Positions 23,904-33,203 are shown, counted from the stretch's first letter. The stretch is 64,000 nt of DNA from Avidesulfovibrio sp964369685 (GCA_964369685.1 CAYJFB010000001.1:145172-209171), one strand, 5' to 3'. Program-made: numbers and translations. The notes: generated by a model from the sequence alone, not told the origin.

Positions 23904-25685
23904 ATGTCAAGACTCTTTTCGATGAGGCCCATGCCACGATCTGTTTTTTTCTGTTTTTTGTTCTTTTTGGTTTTTTCGGCGGTGGGGTTTAATCCTGTTG
24001 CCGTGGAGGCCGTGTCCCATGCGACGCTTGAAAAAGAGTATAATAACACGAAATTGGCAATGACAAAACTTCTCAATAACGAAAAACGCAATCGTTTGCG
24101 TGAACCGTGGGAAGATATTATTGCGCGTTTTGATAAATTATATAAACAGTCGACAACATGGCCGAATCGTCCTGCGGCGTTGTATCGATCAGGCGTTGCG
24201 CGTGCGGAATTGGCACGGCGTTCGTTTTTGAAAAGCGACGCGCGCGCGGCCATTGACCGTTTGTTGCAAGTGGAGAAGTCTTTTTCGCGCAGCGTGTTGG
24301 CTGACGACGCGTTATTTGAGGTCGCCACACTGCAAGAGGAAACTCCTCTGAGGGATCCCAAGGCTGCAGCAGAAACCTTGCAACGTATGCTCAAAAAGTA
24401 TCCTTCCGGGGATCAGGCTTCTAAGGCAAAAAGCATGTTGGCTCGCGTTTCCGGCAAAGCCAAACAAACACCGACCAAAGCTGTCGCGGCTAAAAAACAA
24501 ACACCCTCAAAAGCCGCGCCTAAGAAAAAAATTGTACTAGAAGAAGGTTTGGGACAAAATTTGATTAATGGGGTGAATTGGCGTTCCAAAAGTGACTTTG
24601 TGCGTGTCACGGTACTGTTGACACGTCCTACGTCGTGGGAAATCAGTACGCAAAAACCCGACGCGGAAAAAGGCACGCCTGCCAGATTGATTCTGGATAT
24701 GCCCGATACCGCCCCCGCGCCAACCGTTCGTCCTGGCGCACGCGTAGACAAAAGCCCTTTGACGCGCGTGCGTTTGGATGTGGCAACGCCCGGAAAAACG
24801 CGGCTTTTGCTTGATTTTTCGACATTGCGACGCTTCCAAGTGACTCAAGGAAGTTCGCCTGCGCAAATTGTTATTGAAGCCTCAACGCGTGACGACGATT
24901 TGCCTGACGGGCAAATGCTTGGTAGCTCTATGCGTGAGACCTTACAATATGCAAGCACAACACCGGAAGAAACGATCCAGACAGATCTTGCCGCACAACT
25001 CGGCCTATCCATTCGCACTATTGTGCTTGATCCGGGACACGGGGGCAACGATGAAGGCACACATCATAACAGTATTATTGAGCGTGATTTTGTCCTTGAT
25101 TTTTCGAAACGACTTGGCAAACTCTTGAGTAACCGTGGATATAAAATAGAATATACTCGAGACAAAAATGTGCGTCTTGAATTGGACGAGCGTCCACAAA
25201 TTGCGAAAGACAAAAATGGTGACTTGTTTGTTTCTATCCATGTCAATGCGGGTACACATCCCGATATTCACGGATATGAAACCTATTACCTTGATTTTGC
25301 GAGCAGCAACACAGCCTCACGTTTGGCGGCACTGGAAAACTCTGTGGGCACATACAGTCTCGGTGATATGGAAAAGGTGTTGGCAGATTTGATGCTTGGC
25401 GCTCGCCAAGATGAATCTAAACACTTGGCGGAACGGATACAGTTTAATGCGATTCAAACAGTCAAAGAGAAAAAGTTCGCGATTCGTGACAATGGGGTGC
25501 GCTCGGCACCGTTCTTGGTACTCCTTGGAGCGGGCATGCCCGGTGTATTGGTTGAGCTTGGCTATGCAACGAATAAAGTGGAAGCCAAACGCTTGCGCCA
25601 ACCGGCTTACCTGAACGCCCTCGCCGAAGGCATCGCGCGCGGTATCGATGCCTACGCCAACGATCTTGCCAAAGGCATTTTGTAA
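23904..25685 (+). CDS. N-acetylmuramoyl-L-alanine amidase (AmiC type) with AMIN domain
   Basis: Cleaves peptide side chains from septal peptidoglycan in the periplasm. Order: signal peptide (residues 1-34), a helical TPR-like region (about 40-170), an Ala/Lys/Pro-rich linker, an AMIN domain (about 215-320, peptidoglycan or envelope targeting), then the Amidase_3 catalytic domain. Zinc ligands are visible as H379 (DPGHGG), E393 and H446 (SIHVNA), with the catalytic E551 in VELGYATN. The TPR-like N-terminal extension is unusual compared with E. coli AmiC. The gene lies 34 bases after bamA and ends at a strong terminator. Confidence 0.93.
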   Translation: MSRLFSMRPMPRSVFFCFLFFLVFSAVGFNPVAVEAVSHATLEKEYNNTKLAMTKLLNNEKRNRLREPWEDIIARFDKLYKQSTTWPNRPAALYRSGVARAELARRSFLKSDARAAIDRLLQVEKSFSRSVLADDALFEVATLQEETPLRDPKAAAETLQRMLKKYPSGDQASKAKSMLARVSGKAKQTPTKAVAAKKQTPSKAAPKKKIVLEEGLGQNLINGVNWRSKSDFVRVTVLLTRPTSWEISTQKPDAEKGTPARLILDMPDTAPAPTVRPGARVDKSPLTRVRLDVATPGKTRLLLDFSTLRRFQVTQGSSPAQIVIEASTRDDDLPDGQMLGSSMRETLQYASTTPEETIQTDLAAQLGLSIRTIVLDPGHGGNDEGTHHNSIIERDFVLDFSKRLGKLLSNRGYKIEYTRDKNVRLELDERPQIAKDKNGDLFVSIHVNAGTHPDIHGYETYYLDFASSNTASRLAALENSVGTYSLGDMEKVLADLMLGARQDESKHLAERIQFNAIQTVKEKKFAIRDNGVRSAPFLVLLGAGMPGVLVELGYATNKVEAKRLRQPAYLNALAEGIARGIDAYANDLAKGIL

Positions 25686-25731
25686 GATTTTTTTCTTGTG
25701 GTGCTCCAGAGAAGCTTTTGGGAGAGGGTAC

Positions 25732-25778
25732 AATGCTGTCAATGAAATGTTTTTGTGTTCATTGACAGCATTTTTTAT
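25732..25778 (+). terminator. Rho-independent terminator after the amidase gene
   Basis: A perfect 15-base stem (25732-25746 and 25758-25772, core GCTGTCAATG/CATTGACAGC) with an 11-base loop, followed by Ts. It closes the lysS-to-amidase gene block. Confidence 0.9.
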
Positions 25779-25861
25779 TGCTATTTTTCAATGACGTTCT
25801 ATTTTTTATTAAGAAGCGTTCGTGTTGTGATGACGATCAATAGGTTCATGGGGAGTGCGTC

Positions 25862-26635
25862 ATGCGTATATTGTTTTGTTGTGTGTTGTGTGTTTCCGTG
25901 CTGACAGGATGCGGCAGTGGCTTTGAATCACATTACAAGCCTGTGTCTTTCTATGATTATGGCTCCCCGGAATTTGGCCCCGCTTGCCCAAATCCGAGAG
26001 TGGAAGCCCTGCCTTTACATGTTGATTTTGAAACGATACAAAAAACACAACGCGCCAAAGGCTATGTGCTCATAGGGCAAGCCAAATGGAAAAGCACACA
26101 ACATGAAAGCGATGATTCCGCACTGGAACAAGCACAACACGTTGGTGCGTGCCTTGTGCTGTGGAGTAAAGCCGATGCGGGCACAGTCCAGTCAACACAA
26201 AGAGTGACCGAATACATTCCTGCACGAACAATGAAAGTTATTAATAATACCAAAGATGGTAAAGAAGAAAAACATATTGAAATACCTGCAGAAAGAATAT
26301 ATAAAGATGTGCCTGTGACCTATCAACAGTATGAGTACATTGGATTGTTTTTTGCGAAAGCACAAAACATGTTTGATGCCTTTGGTATCGAAGGGACAGC
26401 ACCTTCCATGGAGTCCATGGCCGCCAGAGATTCCCGTAACGGCATTCTTGTCACTGCTGTGCAAGAAAACAGTTTGGCATATCATGCCAATATCTTCCCG
26501 GGAGACGTCATTTTGCAAATGAATGATCTTGATATGAAAGCAAAGACGCCGCCTCCTTTGAAAGAAAAAGCACAAAATACTGTCGTGCTTGAACGCAACG
26601 GAAAAAAAATGGTTAAAACATTTGTTATTGATTGA
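25862..26635 (+). CDS. Lipoprotein with C-terminal PDZ domain
   Basis: Function unknown. A short signal peptide with lipobox LTGC (Cys18) marks it as a lipoprotein. The middle (about 60-170) resembles a domain seen in lipoproteins that sense or bind stress ligands (LIGQAKWKS...GACLVLWSKADAGTVQSTQ), and the C-terminal 65 residues form a PDZ-like fold (GILVTAVQENSLAYHANIFPGDVILQMNDL). PDZ domains bind peptide ends, so a role as an envelope adaptor is plausible. GGGGAG lies 6 bases before the ATG. A weak hairpin GAAGCC/GGCTTC follows the stop. Confidence 0.8.
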   Translation: MRILFCCVLCVSVLTGCGSGFESHYKPVSFYDYGSPEFGPACPNPRVEALPLHVDFETIQKTQRAKGYVLIGQAKWKSTQHESDDSALEQAQHVGACLVLWSKADAGTVQSTQRVTEYIPARTMKVINNTKDGKEEKHIEIPAERIYKDVPVTYQQYEYIGLFFAKAQNMFDAFGIEGTAPSMESMAARDSRNGILVTAVQENSLAYHANIFPGDVILQMNDLDMKAKTPPPLKEKAQNTVVLERNGKKMVKTFVID

Positions 26636-26655
26636 ACGTTGTTGATTATTCTGGG

Positions 26656-26678
26656 AGAAGCCTCGCCCCTCAAGGCTT
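26656..26678. repeat. Short GC hairpin between lipoprotein and bactofilin genes
   Basis: GAAGCC (26656-26661) pairs with GGCTTC (26673-26678). The next bases CGCCTCGGCGCG recall the start of the variable stem in the copy at 33062. It could be a much reduced relic of the composite repeat; the match is too short to be sure. Confidence 0.3.
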
Positions 26679-26764
26679 CGCCTCGGCGCGACAAAAGGAA
26701 CCGGGGGAACATGTTTTACTCAGAAAAGACGGTGTTTCTGTAAAGACGAAAAAAGGAGTTTTTT

Positions 26765-27127
26765 GTGGCAAAAGAAGAGATCAACGCGTTTCTCGGCGCG
26801 GGCACGGTCTATCAAGGGACACTGCATTTTCAAGATGCGGTCAGAATCGACGGGCGTTTTACAGGTGAAATTTCCTCTGACGGCATGCTGATTGTAGGAA
26901 AAGACGCAGAGGTTGACGGCGAAGTGACAGTCGGTGAATTTGTGCTTGCGGGTAATTTTCGTGGTGCCGTCGTTGCCAAATACCGCGTCGTGCTTCATAA
27001 AACAGCCATTTTTGTCGGTACGGTACATTCACCAAACTTGGTGATGGAGGAGGGCGCGTCATTGGACGGACAATTGGTGATGCGTCACCCTGTTGCTGCA
27101 GAAGACGCCTCCACAACGGCAGAATAA
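26765..27127 (+). CDS. Bactofilin (polymer-forming cytoskeletal protein)
   Basis: A 120-residue beta-helix protein that self-assembles without nucleotide into membrane-associated filaments used in cell shape and polar organisation. Repeating short beta segments are visible: GTLHFQDAVRIDGRFTGEI, DGMLIVGKDAEVDGEVTVGE, and so on, with Gly at each turn. The GTG at 26765 has AAAGGAG 6 bases upstream. It sits directly before the ATP synthase operon, an arrangement I recall from other Desulfovibrio relatives, although a 296-base gap with its own promoter separates them. Confidence 0.9.
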   Translation: MAKEEINAFLGAGTVYQGTLHFQDAVRIDGRFTGEISSDGMLIVGKDAEVDGEVTVGEFVLAGNFRGAVVAKYRVVLHKTAIFVGTVHSPNLVMEEGASLDGQLVMRHPVAAEDASTTAE

Positions 27128-27219
27128 AAAACGACATAGGAAGTTTTTTGTATAATGAAACGTCGTAACTGTTTGTTTCCATTATAAAGAATGTACACAC
27201 CTTACAGATGATATTTTTT

Positions 27220-27248
27220 TTGACAGAAATCATGAAAAGACGTAAGCT
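27220..27248 (+). promoter_or_regulatory. Probable promoter of the atp operon
   Basis: -35 TTGACA (27220-27225), a 17-base spacer, -10 TAAGCT (27243-27248). It lies in the 296-base gap between the bactofilin gene and the first ATP synthase gene. The -35 is perfect and the -10 weak. The leader of about 170 bases beyond it shows no gene. Confidence 0.5.
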
Positions 27249-27423
27249 AAATACGTTCTTGATTTTTTATTGTTTTTTTTAGTATTGTTTTTTTTGTTTA
27301 TACGCTTTGTGTTTTGACGAGGCGAGAGCTTTTTGTGTAGACTTGGGTGTGTGTCTCTACGGAAAAACAGAACGCGTTTGTAGAACAGCCTGTGTTAAAA
27401 CTCTGTAACAAGAGGAATGTACA

Positions 27424-27840
27424 GTGATCGATCTTGATATTACGTTACTGATTCAGTTGGTTAATTTCCTGATCACCCTTTATGTGTTGAACCTGTTATT
27501 GATTCGCCCCGTGCGCATGATTGTGCGTCAACGTCGTGACACCACTGCGGGTTTGGTTTCCGATGTGGAAGTCTTTACACGTCAGGCCAAAGAAGAATTG
27601 ACCCACTATGAGAGCGAGTTGCAACGCGTTCGTGAAGAAGCCGCCGAAACACGTAAACAAGCGCGCATTGAAGCCGAAGCCGCAGGCCAAACCCTGCGTG
27701 AAACGGCAACAGCCGATGCACAAGGAACCATCCAAGCCGCTCGAGAACGCATGAATCAAGACATTGCAACAGCTCGAGACACGTTACAAGGCGAAATCAA
27801 AACGTTTTCTCAGGCTGTCGTGCAAAAATTGTTGGCATAA
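27424..27840 (+). CDS. atpF': ATP synthase F0 subunit b' (first b-type subunit)
   Basis: One of two dissimilar b-type stalk subunits that together form the peripheral stator linking F0 to F1. One N-terminal membrane helix (IQLVNFLITLYVLNLLLIRPV) is followed by a long, charged, Ala/Glu/Arg-rich helix to the end, as in plant and cyanobacterial b'. The start is a GTG with AAGAGG upstream. The gene leads a seven-gene F1 operon without atpB or atpE, so the membrane rotor genes must lie elsewhere, as is usual in Desulfovibrionales. Confidence 0.92.
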   Translation: MIDLDITLLIQLVNFLITLYVLNLLLIRPVRMIVRQRRDTTAGLVSDVEVFTRQAKEELTHYESELQRVREEAAETRKQARIEAEAAGQTLRETATADAQGTIQAARERMNQDIATARDTLQGEIKTFSQAVVQKLLA

Positions 27841-27981
27841 AATTTTGGGTATCCCTCTTTTTTACGGGTATTAATGTGAACGTTCATCAAGTGTTCTTGA
27901 GAAAAACGTTCGGAAAAGAAAGCTCAAAAACATTTGCGAATCTTTTGCAACGTGTGTTTTTCAGTTACCTTGGAGGATCGC

Positions 27982-28554
27982 TTGAACGGAATCTTGAATT
28001 TTTTTATGTCCAAAGACGGGCTTGTTGCGGTGGCGGGGCTGATTTTGCTTGGTGTGGTTTCGCACTACAATACGGAAAATCCGTGGGTCAATTTCGTGGC
28101 CAGAAGCACCAATTTAGGCATTTTTTTGTACATTTTATGGCGTGCGGGCGGTCAAGCTGCAGTGAATTTTTTTGCCGAACGGCGTGCGGGCATTGCGCTT
28201 GAGTTGGATTCTTTGGAACAACAAAAGAAAGACGCTCGAGCAGCACTGCAAGAACTCCGCGCGCGAATCGTCGATTTGGATGCCGAACGTGAAGCGATTT
28301 TGAGCGAAAGCCGTAAACAGGCCGAAGCCATCAAAGCAGGCATCATCGCTCAAGCCGAGCACGATGCCGCAACCATTCGTGAGAACGCGGTTCGGAGTGC
28401 CGATTCGCAACTTCGTACAGAGTTGAAGGCCTTGCGTGAGCAGGTTGCCGAAGAGTTGCAAAGTGCTGTGGAAACAGCGCTTAAAACTCAAATGACACCT
28501 AAAAAGCATGCGCAACTTGTGGATAAATCTTTGAAAAAGGTGGTGCTGCATTGA
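27982..28554 (+). CDS. atpF: ATP synthase F0 subunit b
   Basis: The second stator subunit, partner of b'. A hydrophobic segment at about residues 12-50 (VAVAGLILLGVV, STNLGIFLYILW) precedes FFAERRAGIALELDSLEQQK and a long coiled-coil. The TTG at 27982 has a perfect GGAGG 5 bases upstream; an in-frame TTG at 27934 has no ribosome site and an ATG at 28006 would remove eight residues. The last codons overlap the atpH start (TTGA). Confidence 0.9.
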   Translation: MNGILNFFMSKDGLVAVAGLILLGVVSHYNTENPWVNFVARSTNLGIFLYILWRAGGQAAVNFFAERRAGIALELDSLEQQKKDARAALQELRARIVDLDAEREAILSESRKQAEAIKAGIIAQAEHDAATIRENAVRSADSQLRTELKALREQVAEELQSAVETALKTQMTPKKHAQLVDKSLKKVVLH

Positions 28555-29102
28555 TCGGCGACGTGGTGGCACAACGCTATGCTCAGGCTCTTTTTGCCGT
28601 CGGTAAAGAGCAGGGTATGGCGCAACTTGAAAGCTATGGGCAAACGCTTGCAGCGTTGAGCGCATTGATCGGGCAATCGCCGGACCTTGAGCGTCTTCTA
28701 TCTGCTCCGGTTATTTCTGTTGCGGAAAAACAGACGGTTCTCGATCGAATCCTCAGCGCCTTACAAGCCGACATAACCATCAATCATTTTTGTCGTCTTT
28801 TGGCTGAGAAAGAACGTTTGGGGCTTTTTCGGAATATTGCGACAGCTTTTGGGCGTCAACTGGATACAGCGGCCGGTGTTGTTCGCGGCACACTCGTCAC
28901 TGCCGTTGCTCTTGACGAACAGCGACATAACGTCTTGGCTGCGGAGCTTGGTAAAAAAATGGGGGCGACGCTTGCGTTGCAGTATGAAGTCGATCCGTCG
29001 ATTCTCGGCGGTTTGGTGCTGCGTCTCGGCGATACGCTCATGGATGCGAGCCTAAAAGCACAATTGGCTGTCCTTACTGACACTATCAAGAGGGGTGAAT
29101 AG
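28551..29102 (+). CDS. atpH: ATP synthase F1 subunit delta
   Basis: Connects the top of the F1 head to the b/b' stator. The opening DVVAQRYAQALFAVGKEQG and the C-terminal region (VDPSILGGLVLRLGDTLMDASLKAQL) are diagnostic of OSCP/delta. At 183 aa it has normal length. It starts at TTG 28551, overlapping the atpF stop. Confidence 0.95.
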   Translation: MIGDVVAQRYAQALFAVGKEQGMAQLESYGQTLAALSALIGQSPDLERLLSAPVISVAEKQTVLDRILSALQADITINHFCRLLAEKERLGLFRNIATAFGRQLDTAAGVVRGTLVTAVALDEQRHNVLAAELGKKMGATLALQYEVDPSILGGLVLRLGDTLMDASLKAQLAVLTDTIKRGE

Positions 29103-29106
29103 CATC

Positions 29107-30615
29107 ATGCATATCAATGCGGATGAGATCAGCAAAATCATCAAGGAGCAGATCCAGAACTTCGACCAGCGTGTGGATGCCGTTGAAACCGGTACCGTAC
29201 TGAGTGTCGGTGACGGTATTGCCCGCGTTTATGGTGTGAAAAATGCCATGAGTATGGAACTTTTGGAGTTTCCGGGCGGCGTTCTGGGCATGGTGCTCAA
29301 TCTTGAAGATGACAACGTGGGTGTGGCATTGTTGGGTGAAGACACGGGCATCAAAGAAGGCGATCCCGTTAAACGCACCGGACGCATTTTCTCTGTGCCC
29401 GTCGGCGATGCCGTTATGGGGCGCGTGCTCAATCCCTTGGGACAACCCATTGATGGACTCGGCGCGGTAGAAACCGATACGTTTCGTTCTGTGGAAATCA
29501 AGGCTCCCGGGATTATTGCACGTAAAAGTGTGCATGAACCCATGGTAACGGGGATCAAAGCCATTGACGCTATGACACCGATCGGTCGCGGACAACGCGA
29601 ACTTGTCATCGGTGACCGTCAAACCGGTAAAACCGCCATTTGTGTCGATGCGATTTTGGCACAAAAAGAATCTGATGTGCATTGCTTTTATGTTGCCATT
29701 GGGCAAAAGCAATCCACTGTGGCGTTGGTAACCGAAACCTTGCGCAAACACGGCGCGTTGGAATACACGACTATCATTTCTGCCTGCGCTTCCGATGCGG
29801 CGCCGTTGCAATATATTGCGGCGTATACCGGTTGTACAATGGCCGAGCACTATCGTGATAACGGCAAACACGCGTTGATCATTTATGATGATCTTTCAAA
29901 ACAGGCAGTGGCGTATCGTCAGATGTCTTTGTTGTTGCGTCGTCCTCCCGGGCGCGAAGCGTATCCCGGTGACGTCTTTTATTTGCACTCACGTCTTTTG
30001 GAACGTGCGGCAAAACTTAATGATTCGTTGGGCGGTGGTTCTTTGACGGCTTTGCCGATTATTGAAACGCAAGCCGGTGACGTGTCTGCCTATATCCCCA
30101 CCAACGTGATTTCAATCACAGATGGTCAGGTATACCTTGAGCCGAATTTGTTTAATGCGGGTATTCGTCCTGCTGTAAACGTTGGTCTTTCGGTTTCTCG
30201 TGTGGGCGGTGCGGCGCAGGTGAAGGCGATGAAGCAGGTTGCGGGCACGATGCGTCTTGATTTGGCGCAGTATCGCGAACTTGCGGCATTTGCACAGTTT
30301 GGTTCTGACCTTGATAAGAGCACGCGTCAAAAACTGGAGCGTGGAGCGCGGATTGTGGAACTCTTGAAACAGCCGCAATATCAACCCATGCCCACAAACG
30401 AACAAGTGGCTTCAATGTATGCCGCAACGCGTGGATTTATGGATGATCTTCCTGTGGAAAGTGTGCAGCATTTTGAACGCGAATATCTTGAATATCTTCG
30501 CGGCAGTAAGGCCGATGTGCTTGAAGACATCAAGACCCGCAAGGTGTTGGATGACGACTTGGAGCGTCGCCTGCGGTCTGCCATTGAGGAGTTCAAACAG
30601 GGCTACAAGGCCTAG
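29107..30615 (+). CDS. atpA: ATP synthase F1 subunit alpha
   Basis: A regulatory nucleotide-binding subunit of the F1 hexamer. The P-loop is GDRQTGKTA, and the region YDDLSKQAVAYRQMSLLLRRPPGREAYPGD is nearly invariant in the family. The ATG at 29107 (MHINADEISKIIKEQI) gives 502 residues, exactly the common length; a GTG at 29095 would add four. AGAGGGG lies upstream and overlaps the atpH end. Confidence 0.97.
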   Translation: MHINADEISKIIKEQIQNFDQRVDAVETGTVLSVGDGIARVYGVKNAMSMELLEFPGGVLGMVLNLEDDNVGVALLGEDTGIKEGDPVKRTGRIFSVPVGDAVMGRVLNPLGQPIDGLGAVETDTFRSVEIKAPGIIARKSVHEPMVTGIKAIDAMTPIGRGQRELVIGDRQTGKTAICVDAILAQKESDVHCFYVAIGQKQSTVALVTETLRKHGALEYTTIISACASDAAPLQYIAAYTGCTMAEHYRDNGKHALIIYDDLSKQAVAYRQMSLLLRRPPGREAYPGDVFYLHSRLLERAAKLNDSLGGGSLTALPIIETQAGDVSAYIPTNVISITDGQVYLEPNLFNAGIRPAVNVGLSVSRVGGAAQVKAMKQVAGTMRLDLAQYRELAAFAQFGSDLDKSTRQKLERGARIVELLKQPQYQPMPTNEQVASMYAATRGFMDDLPVESVQHFEREYLEYLRGSKADVLEDIKTRKVLDDDLERRLRSAIEEFKQGYKA

Positions 30616-30629
30616 GGGACGGGTAACCC

Positions 30630-31526
30630 ATGCCTTCGCTGAAAGATGTAAAAAATAAAATAGCCGGGGTTCGCAAAACCAAGCAAATAACCAAAGCCAT
30701 GAATATGGTGGCTTCGGCGAAGTTGCGCGGCGCTCAGAATCGTATTGAGCGTTTTCGGCCGTATGCGGAAAAGTTTTATTCCGTTTTGAGTGACCTTGCG
30801 GACAAAACCGAAGGTGACGTGTTGCATCCGTTATTGTCGGTGCATCCTGAGAAGAAGGTTGTGCTTATTGTTCTTGCGACGTCTGATCGCGGTCTTTGCG
30901 GCGGTTTTAATGCCAACTTGATCGCTTTGGCTCAAAAAACAGCCAAACAGGCACAAGCCGAGGGCAAAGAGGTGAAGTTTATTTGTGTGGGCAAAAAAGG
31001 TCGTGATACCTTGCAAAAAGCAGGGTATGAGATTGTTTCTGCGTATACCGATGAATTTGGACATCTTGATTTTTCCTTGGCGACACGCATCGGCAAAGAC
31101 GTGATTTCTGATTACGAACAACTGGTGGTTGATGAAGTCTTTTTGATTTACGGTCAGTTTGTCTCTTTGTCCAAACAAACGCCGATGAGCCTGTCTTTAT
31201 TGCCTGTGCGTCCTATTGCTGTTGAGTCGGCAGAGGGTGAAGTGGTAACGCAGGCTCAAAGTGGCGCGACAGAGTATGTTTATGAGCCGAGTGTTCATGA
31301 ATTGCTTGCAACGTTGTTGCCGCGTTTTGTTAATGTACAGATTTTCCGTGGTTTGCTTGATACGGCTGCCAGTGAACACGCAGCGCGCATGGTGGCTATG
31401 GATAACGCCACCAGAAATTGTGACGACATGACAGGAACCCTGACGCTCTTGTACAACAAGACTAGACAGGCTTCCATCACCAGCGAACTTATCGATATCG
31501 TCGGCGGCGCTGAAGCCATCAAGTAA
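30630..31526 (+). CDS. atpG: ATP synthase F1 subunit gamma
   Basis: The central rotor shaft of F1. The N-terminal helix (SLKDVKNKIAGVRKTKQITKAMNMVA) and the C-terminal helix (MDNATRNCDDMTGTLTLLYNKTRQASIT) that form the coiled coil are both intact. 298 aa is normal. It lies 14 bases after atpA and 73 bases before atpD. Confidence 0.97.
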   Translation: MPSLKDVKNKIAGVRKTKQITKAMNMVASAKLRGAQNRIERFRPYAEKFYSVLSDLADKTEGDVLHPLLSVHPEKKVVLIVLATSDRGLCGGFNANLIALAQKTAKQAQAEGKEVKFICVGKKGRDTLQKAGYEIVSAYTDEFGHLDFSLATRIGKDVISDYEQLVVDEVFLIYGQFVSLSKQTPMSLSLLPVRPIAVESAEGEVVTQAQSGATEYVYEPSVHELLATLLPRFVNVQIFRGLLDTAASEHAARMVAMDNATRNCDDMTGTLTLLYNKTRQASITSELIDIVGGAEAIK

Positions 31527-31599
31527 GGCGTCAGGTTGACCTCTTCGGTTAACACCATTCCTCATAGGCCCCGGTGACGGCAAAGGAGCATTCACCAAC

Positions 31600-33015
31600 A
31601 TGAGTACAAATACAGGGAAAATAGTTCAGGTAATCGGTGCTGTTGTAGACGTTGGTTTTCCTGACGGTCAGTTGCCTCAAATTCTGACCGCACTTGAAAT
31701 CAACAATCCAAACAATGCCGATGCCCCTCATTTGATATGCGAAGTCGCACAGCACCTTGGCGACAATGTCGTGCGTACCATTGCCATGGACGCTACAGAA
31801 GGTCTGGTTCGTGGCATGGAGGTTGTGAATACGGGTAAACCGATTATGGTTCCTGTGGGCAAAGCCTCTCTTGGACGGATCATGAATGTGGTTGGTCGTC
31901 CCGTGGACGAAAAAGGCCCGATCGAAACAGACACCTATTTGCCCATTCACCGCGAAGCACCTGAGTTTGTCGATCAAAACACGAGTGTTGAGGTGCTTGA
32001 AACCGGTATTAAGGTTGTGGACTTGTTGGTTCCCTTCCCCAAAGGCGGTAAGATGGGTTTGTTTGGCGGTGCCGGTGTTGGTAAGACCGTTATTTTGATG
32101 GAGCTTATTAACAACATTGCCAAACAGCACGGTGGACTTTCTGTTTTTGCGGGTGTGGGTGAACGCACGCGTGAAGGGAATGACCTTTATAATGAGTTTA
32201 TGGAAGGTGGGATTCTTGATAAGGCCGCGCTTGTGTATGGGCAGATGAATGAACCTCCGGGAGCTCGTGCTCGTGTGGCTTTGACGGGTTTGACGTGTGC
32301 GGAATATTTTCGTGATGCGGAAAATCAGGATGTGTTGTTGTTTATTGATAATATTTTCCGTTTTACGCAAGCCGGTTCAGAAGTGTCTGCTTTGCTTGGT
32401 CGGATGCCTTCTGCGGTGGGTTATCAACCGACTCTGGGTACAGACTTGGGTGCTTTGCAGGAACGGATTACGTCCACGAAATCGGGTTCGATCACGTCGG
32501 TGCAGGCTGTCTATGTGCCTGCCGATGACTTGACTGACCCTGCTCCTGCAACCACGTTCTCGCACTTGGACGGAACGTTGGTTCTTTCGCGTCAGATTGC
32601 AGAGCTTGGCATTTATCCTGCTGTGGATCCGTTGGACTCTACGTCGCGTGTACTTGATCCAAATGTTGTTGGTGAGGAGCATTACCAAGTGGCTCGTCGA
32701 GTTCAGCAGGTGTTGCAAAAATACAAAGAGTTGCAAGATATTATTGCTATTCTGGGTATGGATGAACTGTCTGACGAAGACAAACAAACTGTGGGACGCG
32801 CTCGTCGTATCCAACGTTTCCTCTCGCAACCCTTCCACGTTGCCGAAACCTTTACGGGCACCCCGGGTGAATACGTGAAGTTGGAAGACACGATTAAAGG
32901 GTTTAAAGCCATTCTTGACGGTGAATACGACCACCTCGCCGAAGGCGACTTTTACATGGTCGGTAGCATTGAAATGGCCGTGGCGAAACACAAGAAAAAC
33001 CAAGAAAACGATTAG
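31600..33015 (+). CDS. atpD: ATP synthase F1 subunit beta
   Basis: The catalytic subunit. The P-loop is GGAGVGKTV, followed by the catalytic Glu region GVGERTREGNDLY and DVLLFIDNIFRFTQAGSEVSALLGR. 471 aa is typical. The stop is followed immediately by a full composite repeat, which separates it from atpC by 188 bases; the other F1 genes are much closer together. Confidence 0.98.
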   Translation: MSTNTGKIVQVIGAVVDVGFPDGQLPQILTALEINNPNNADAPHLICEVAQHLGDNVVRTIAMDATEGLVRGMEVVNTGKPIMVPVGKASLGRIMNVVGRPVDEKGPIETDTYLPIHREAPEFVDQNTSVEVLETGIKVVDLLVPFPKGGKMGLFGGAGVGKTVILMELINNIAKQHGGLSVFAGVGERTREGNDLYNEFMEGGILDKAALVYGQMNEPPGARARVALTGLTCAEYFRDAENQDVLLFIDNIFRFTQAGSEVSALLGRMPSAVGYQPTLGTDLGALQERITSTKSGSITSVQAVYVPADDLTDPAPATTFSHLDGTLVLSRQIAELGIYPAVDPLDSTSRVLDPNVVGEEHYQVARRVQQVLQKYKELQDIIAILGMDELSDEDKQTVGRARRIQRFLSQPFHVAETFTGTPGEYVKLEDTIKGFKAILDGEYDHLAEGDFYMVGSIEMAVAKHKKNQEND

Positions 33016-33019
33016 TTTT

Positions 33020-33157
33020 GTTTTTTTCGGGGGGGCAGTGCCCCCCCGAGCCCCCTTTTCGCCTCGGCATGTATGAGTCGGCGTTGTCATCGCTTCGCTC
33101 TGCCAACGCCGACTCATACATGCCGAGGTTCAAGGTTGCTCAGGGAATCTTTTTTTC
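33020..33157 (+). repeat. Composite repeat copy 6: full, inside the atp operon
   Basis: Starts 5 bases after the atpD stop. T-run, then the perfect hairpin CGGGGGGGCA/TGCCCCCCCG (33028-33048), a C-run, then a perfect 25-base stem (33062-33086 with 33104-33128, arms starting CCTCGGCATG) with a 17-base loop containing GCTTCGC, then the tail TTCAAGGTTGCTCAGGGAATC and a T-run (33129-33157). The tail's GGGAATCTTTT is repeated inverted as AAAAGATTCCC at about 33174-33184, forming a third hairpin before atpC. The best-preserved copy. Confidence 0.9.
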
Positions 33158-33203
33158 AAAAAAATGTTAGGGTAAAAGATTCCCAGAAAAAAAGAGAGGA
33201 ATT

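Noticed and set aside
31549..32370. A 273-codon minus-strand open frame within atpD
   Set aside because: atpD is certain from its motifs; the antisense frame has no recognisable domain and no start signal.
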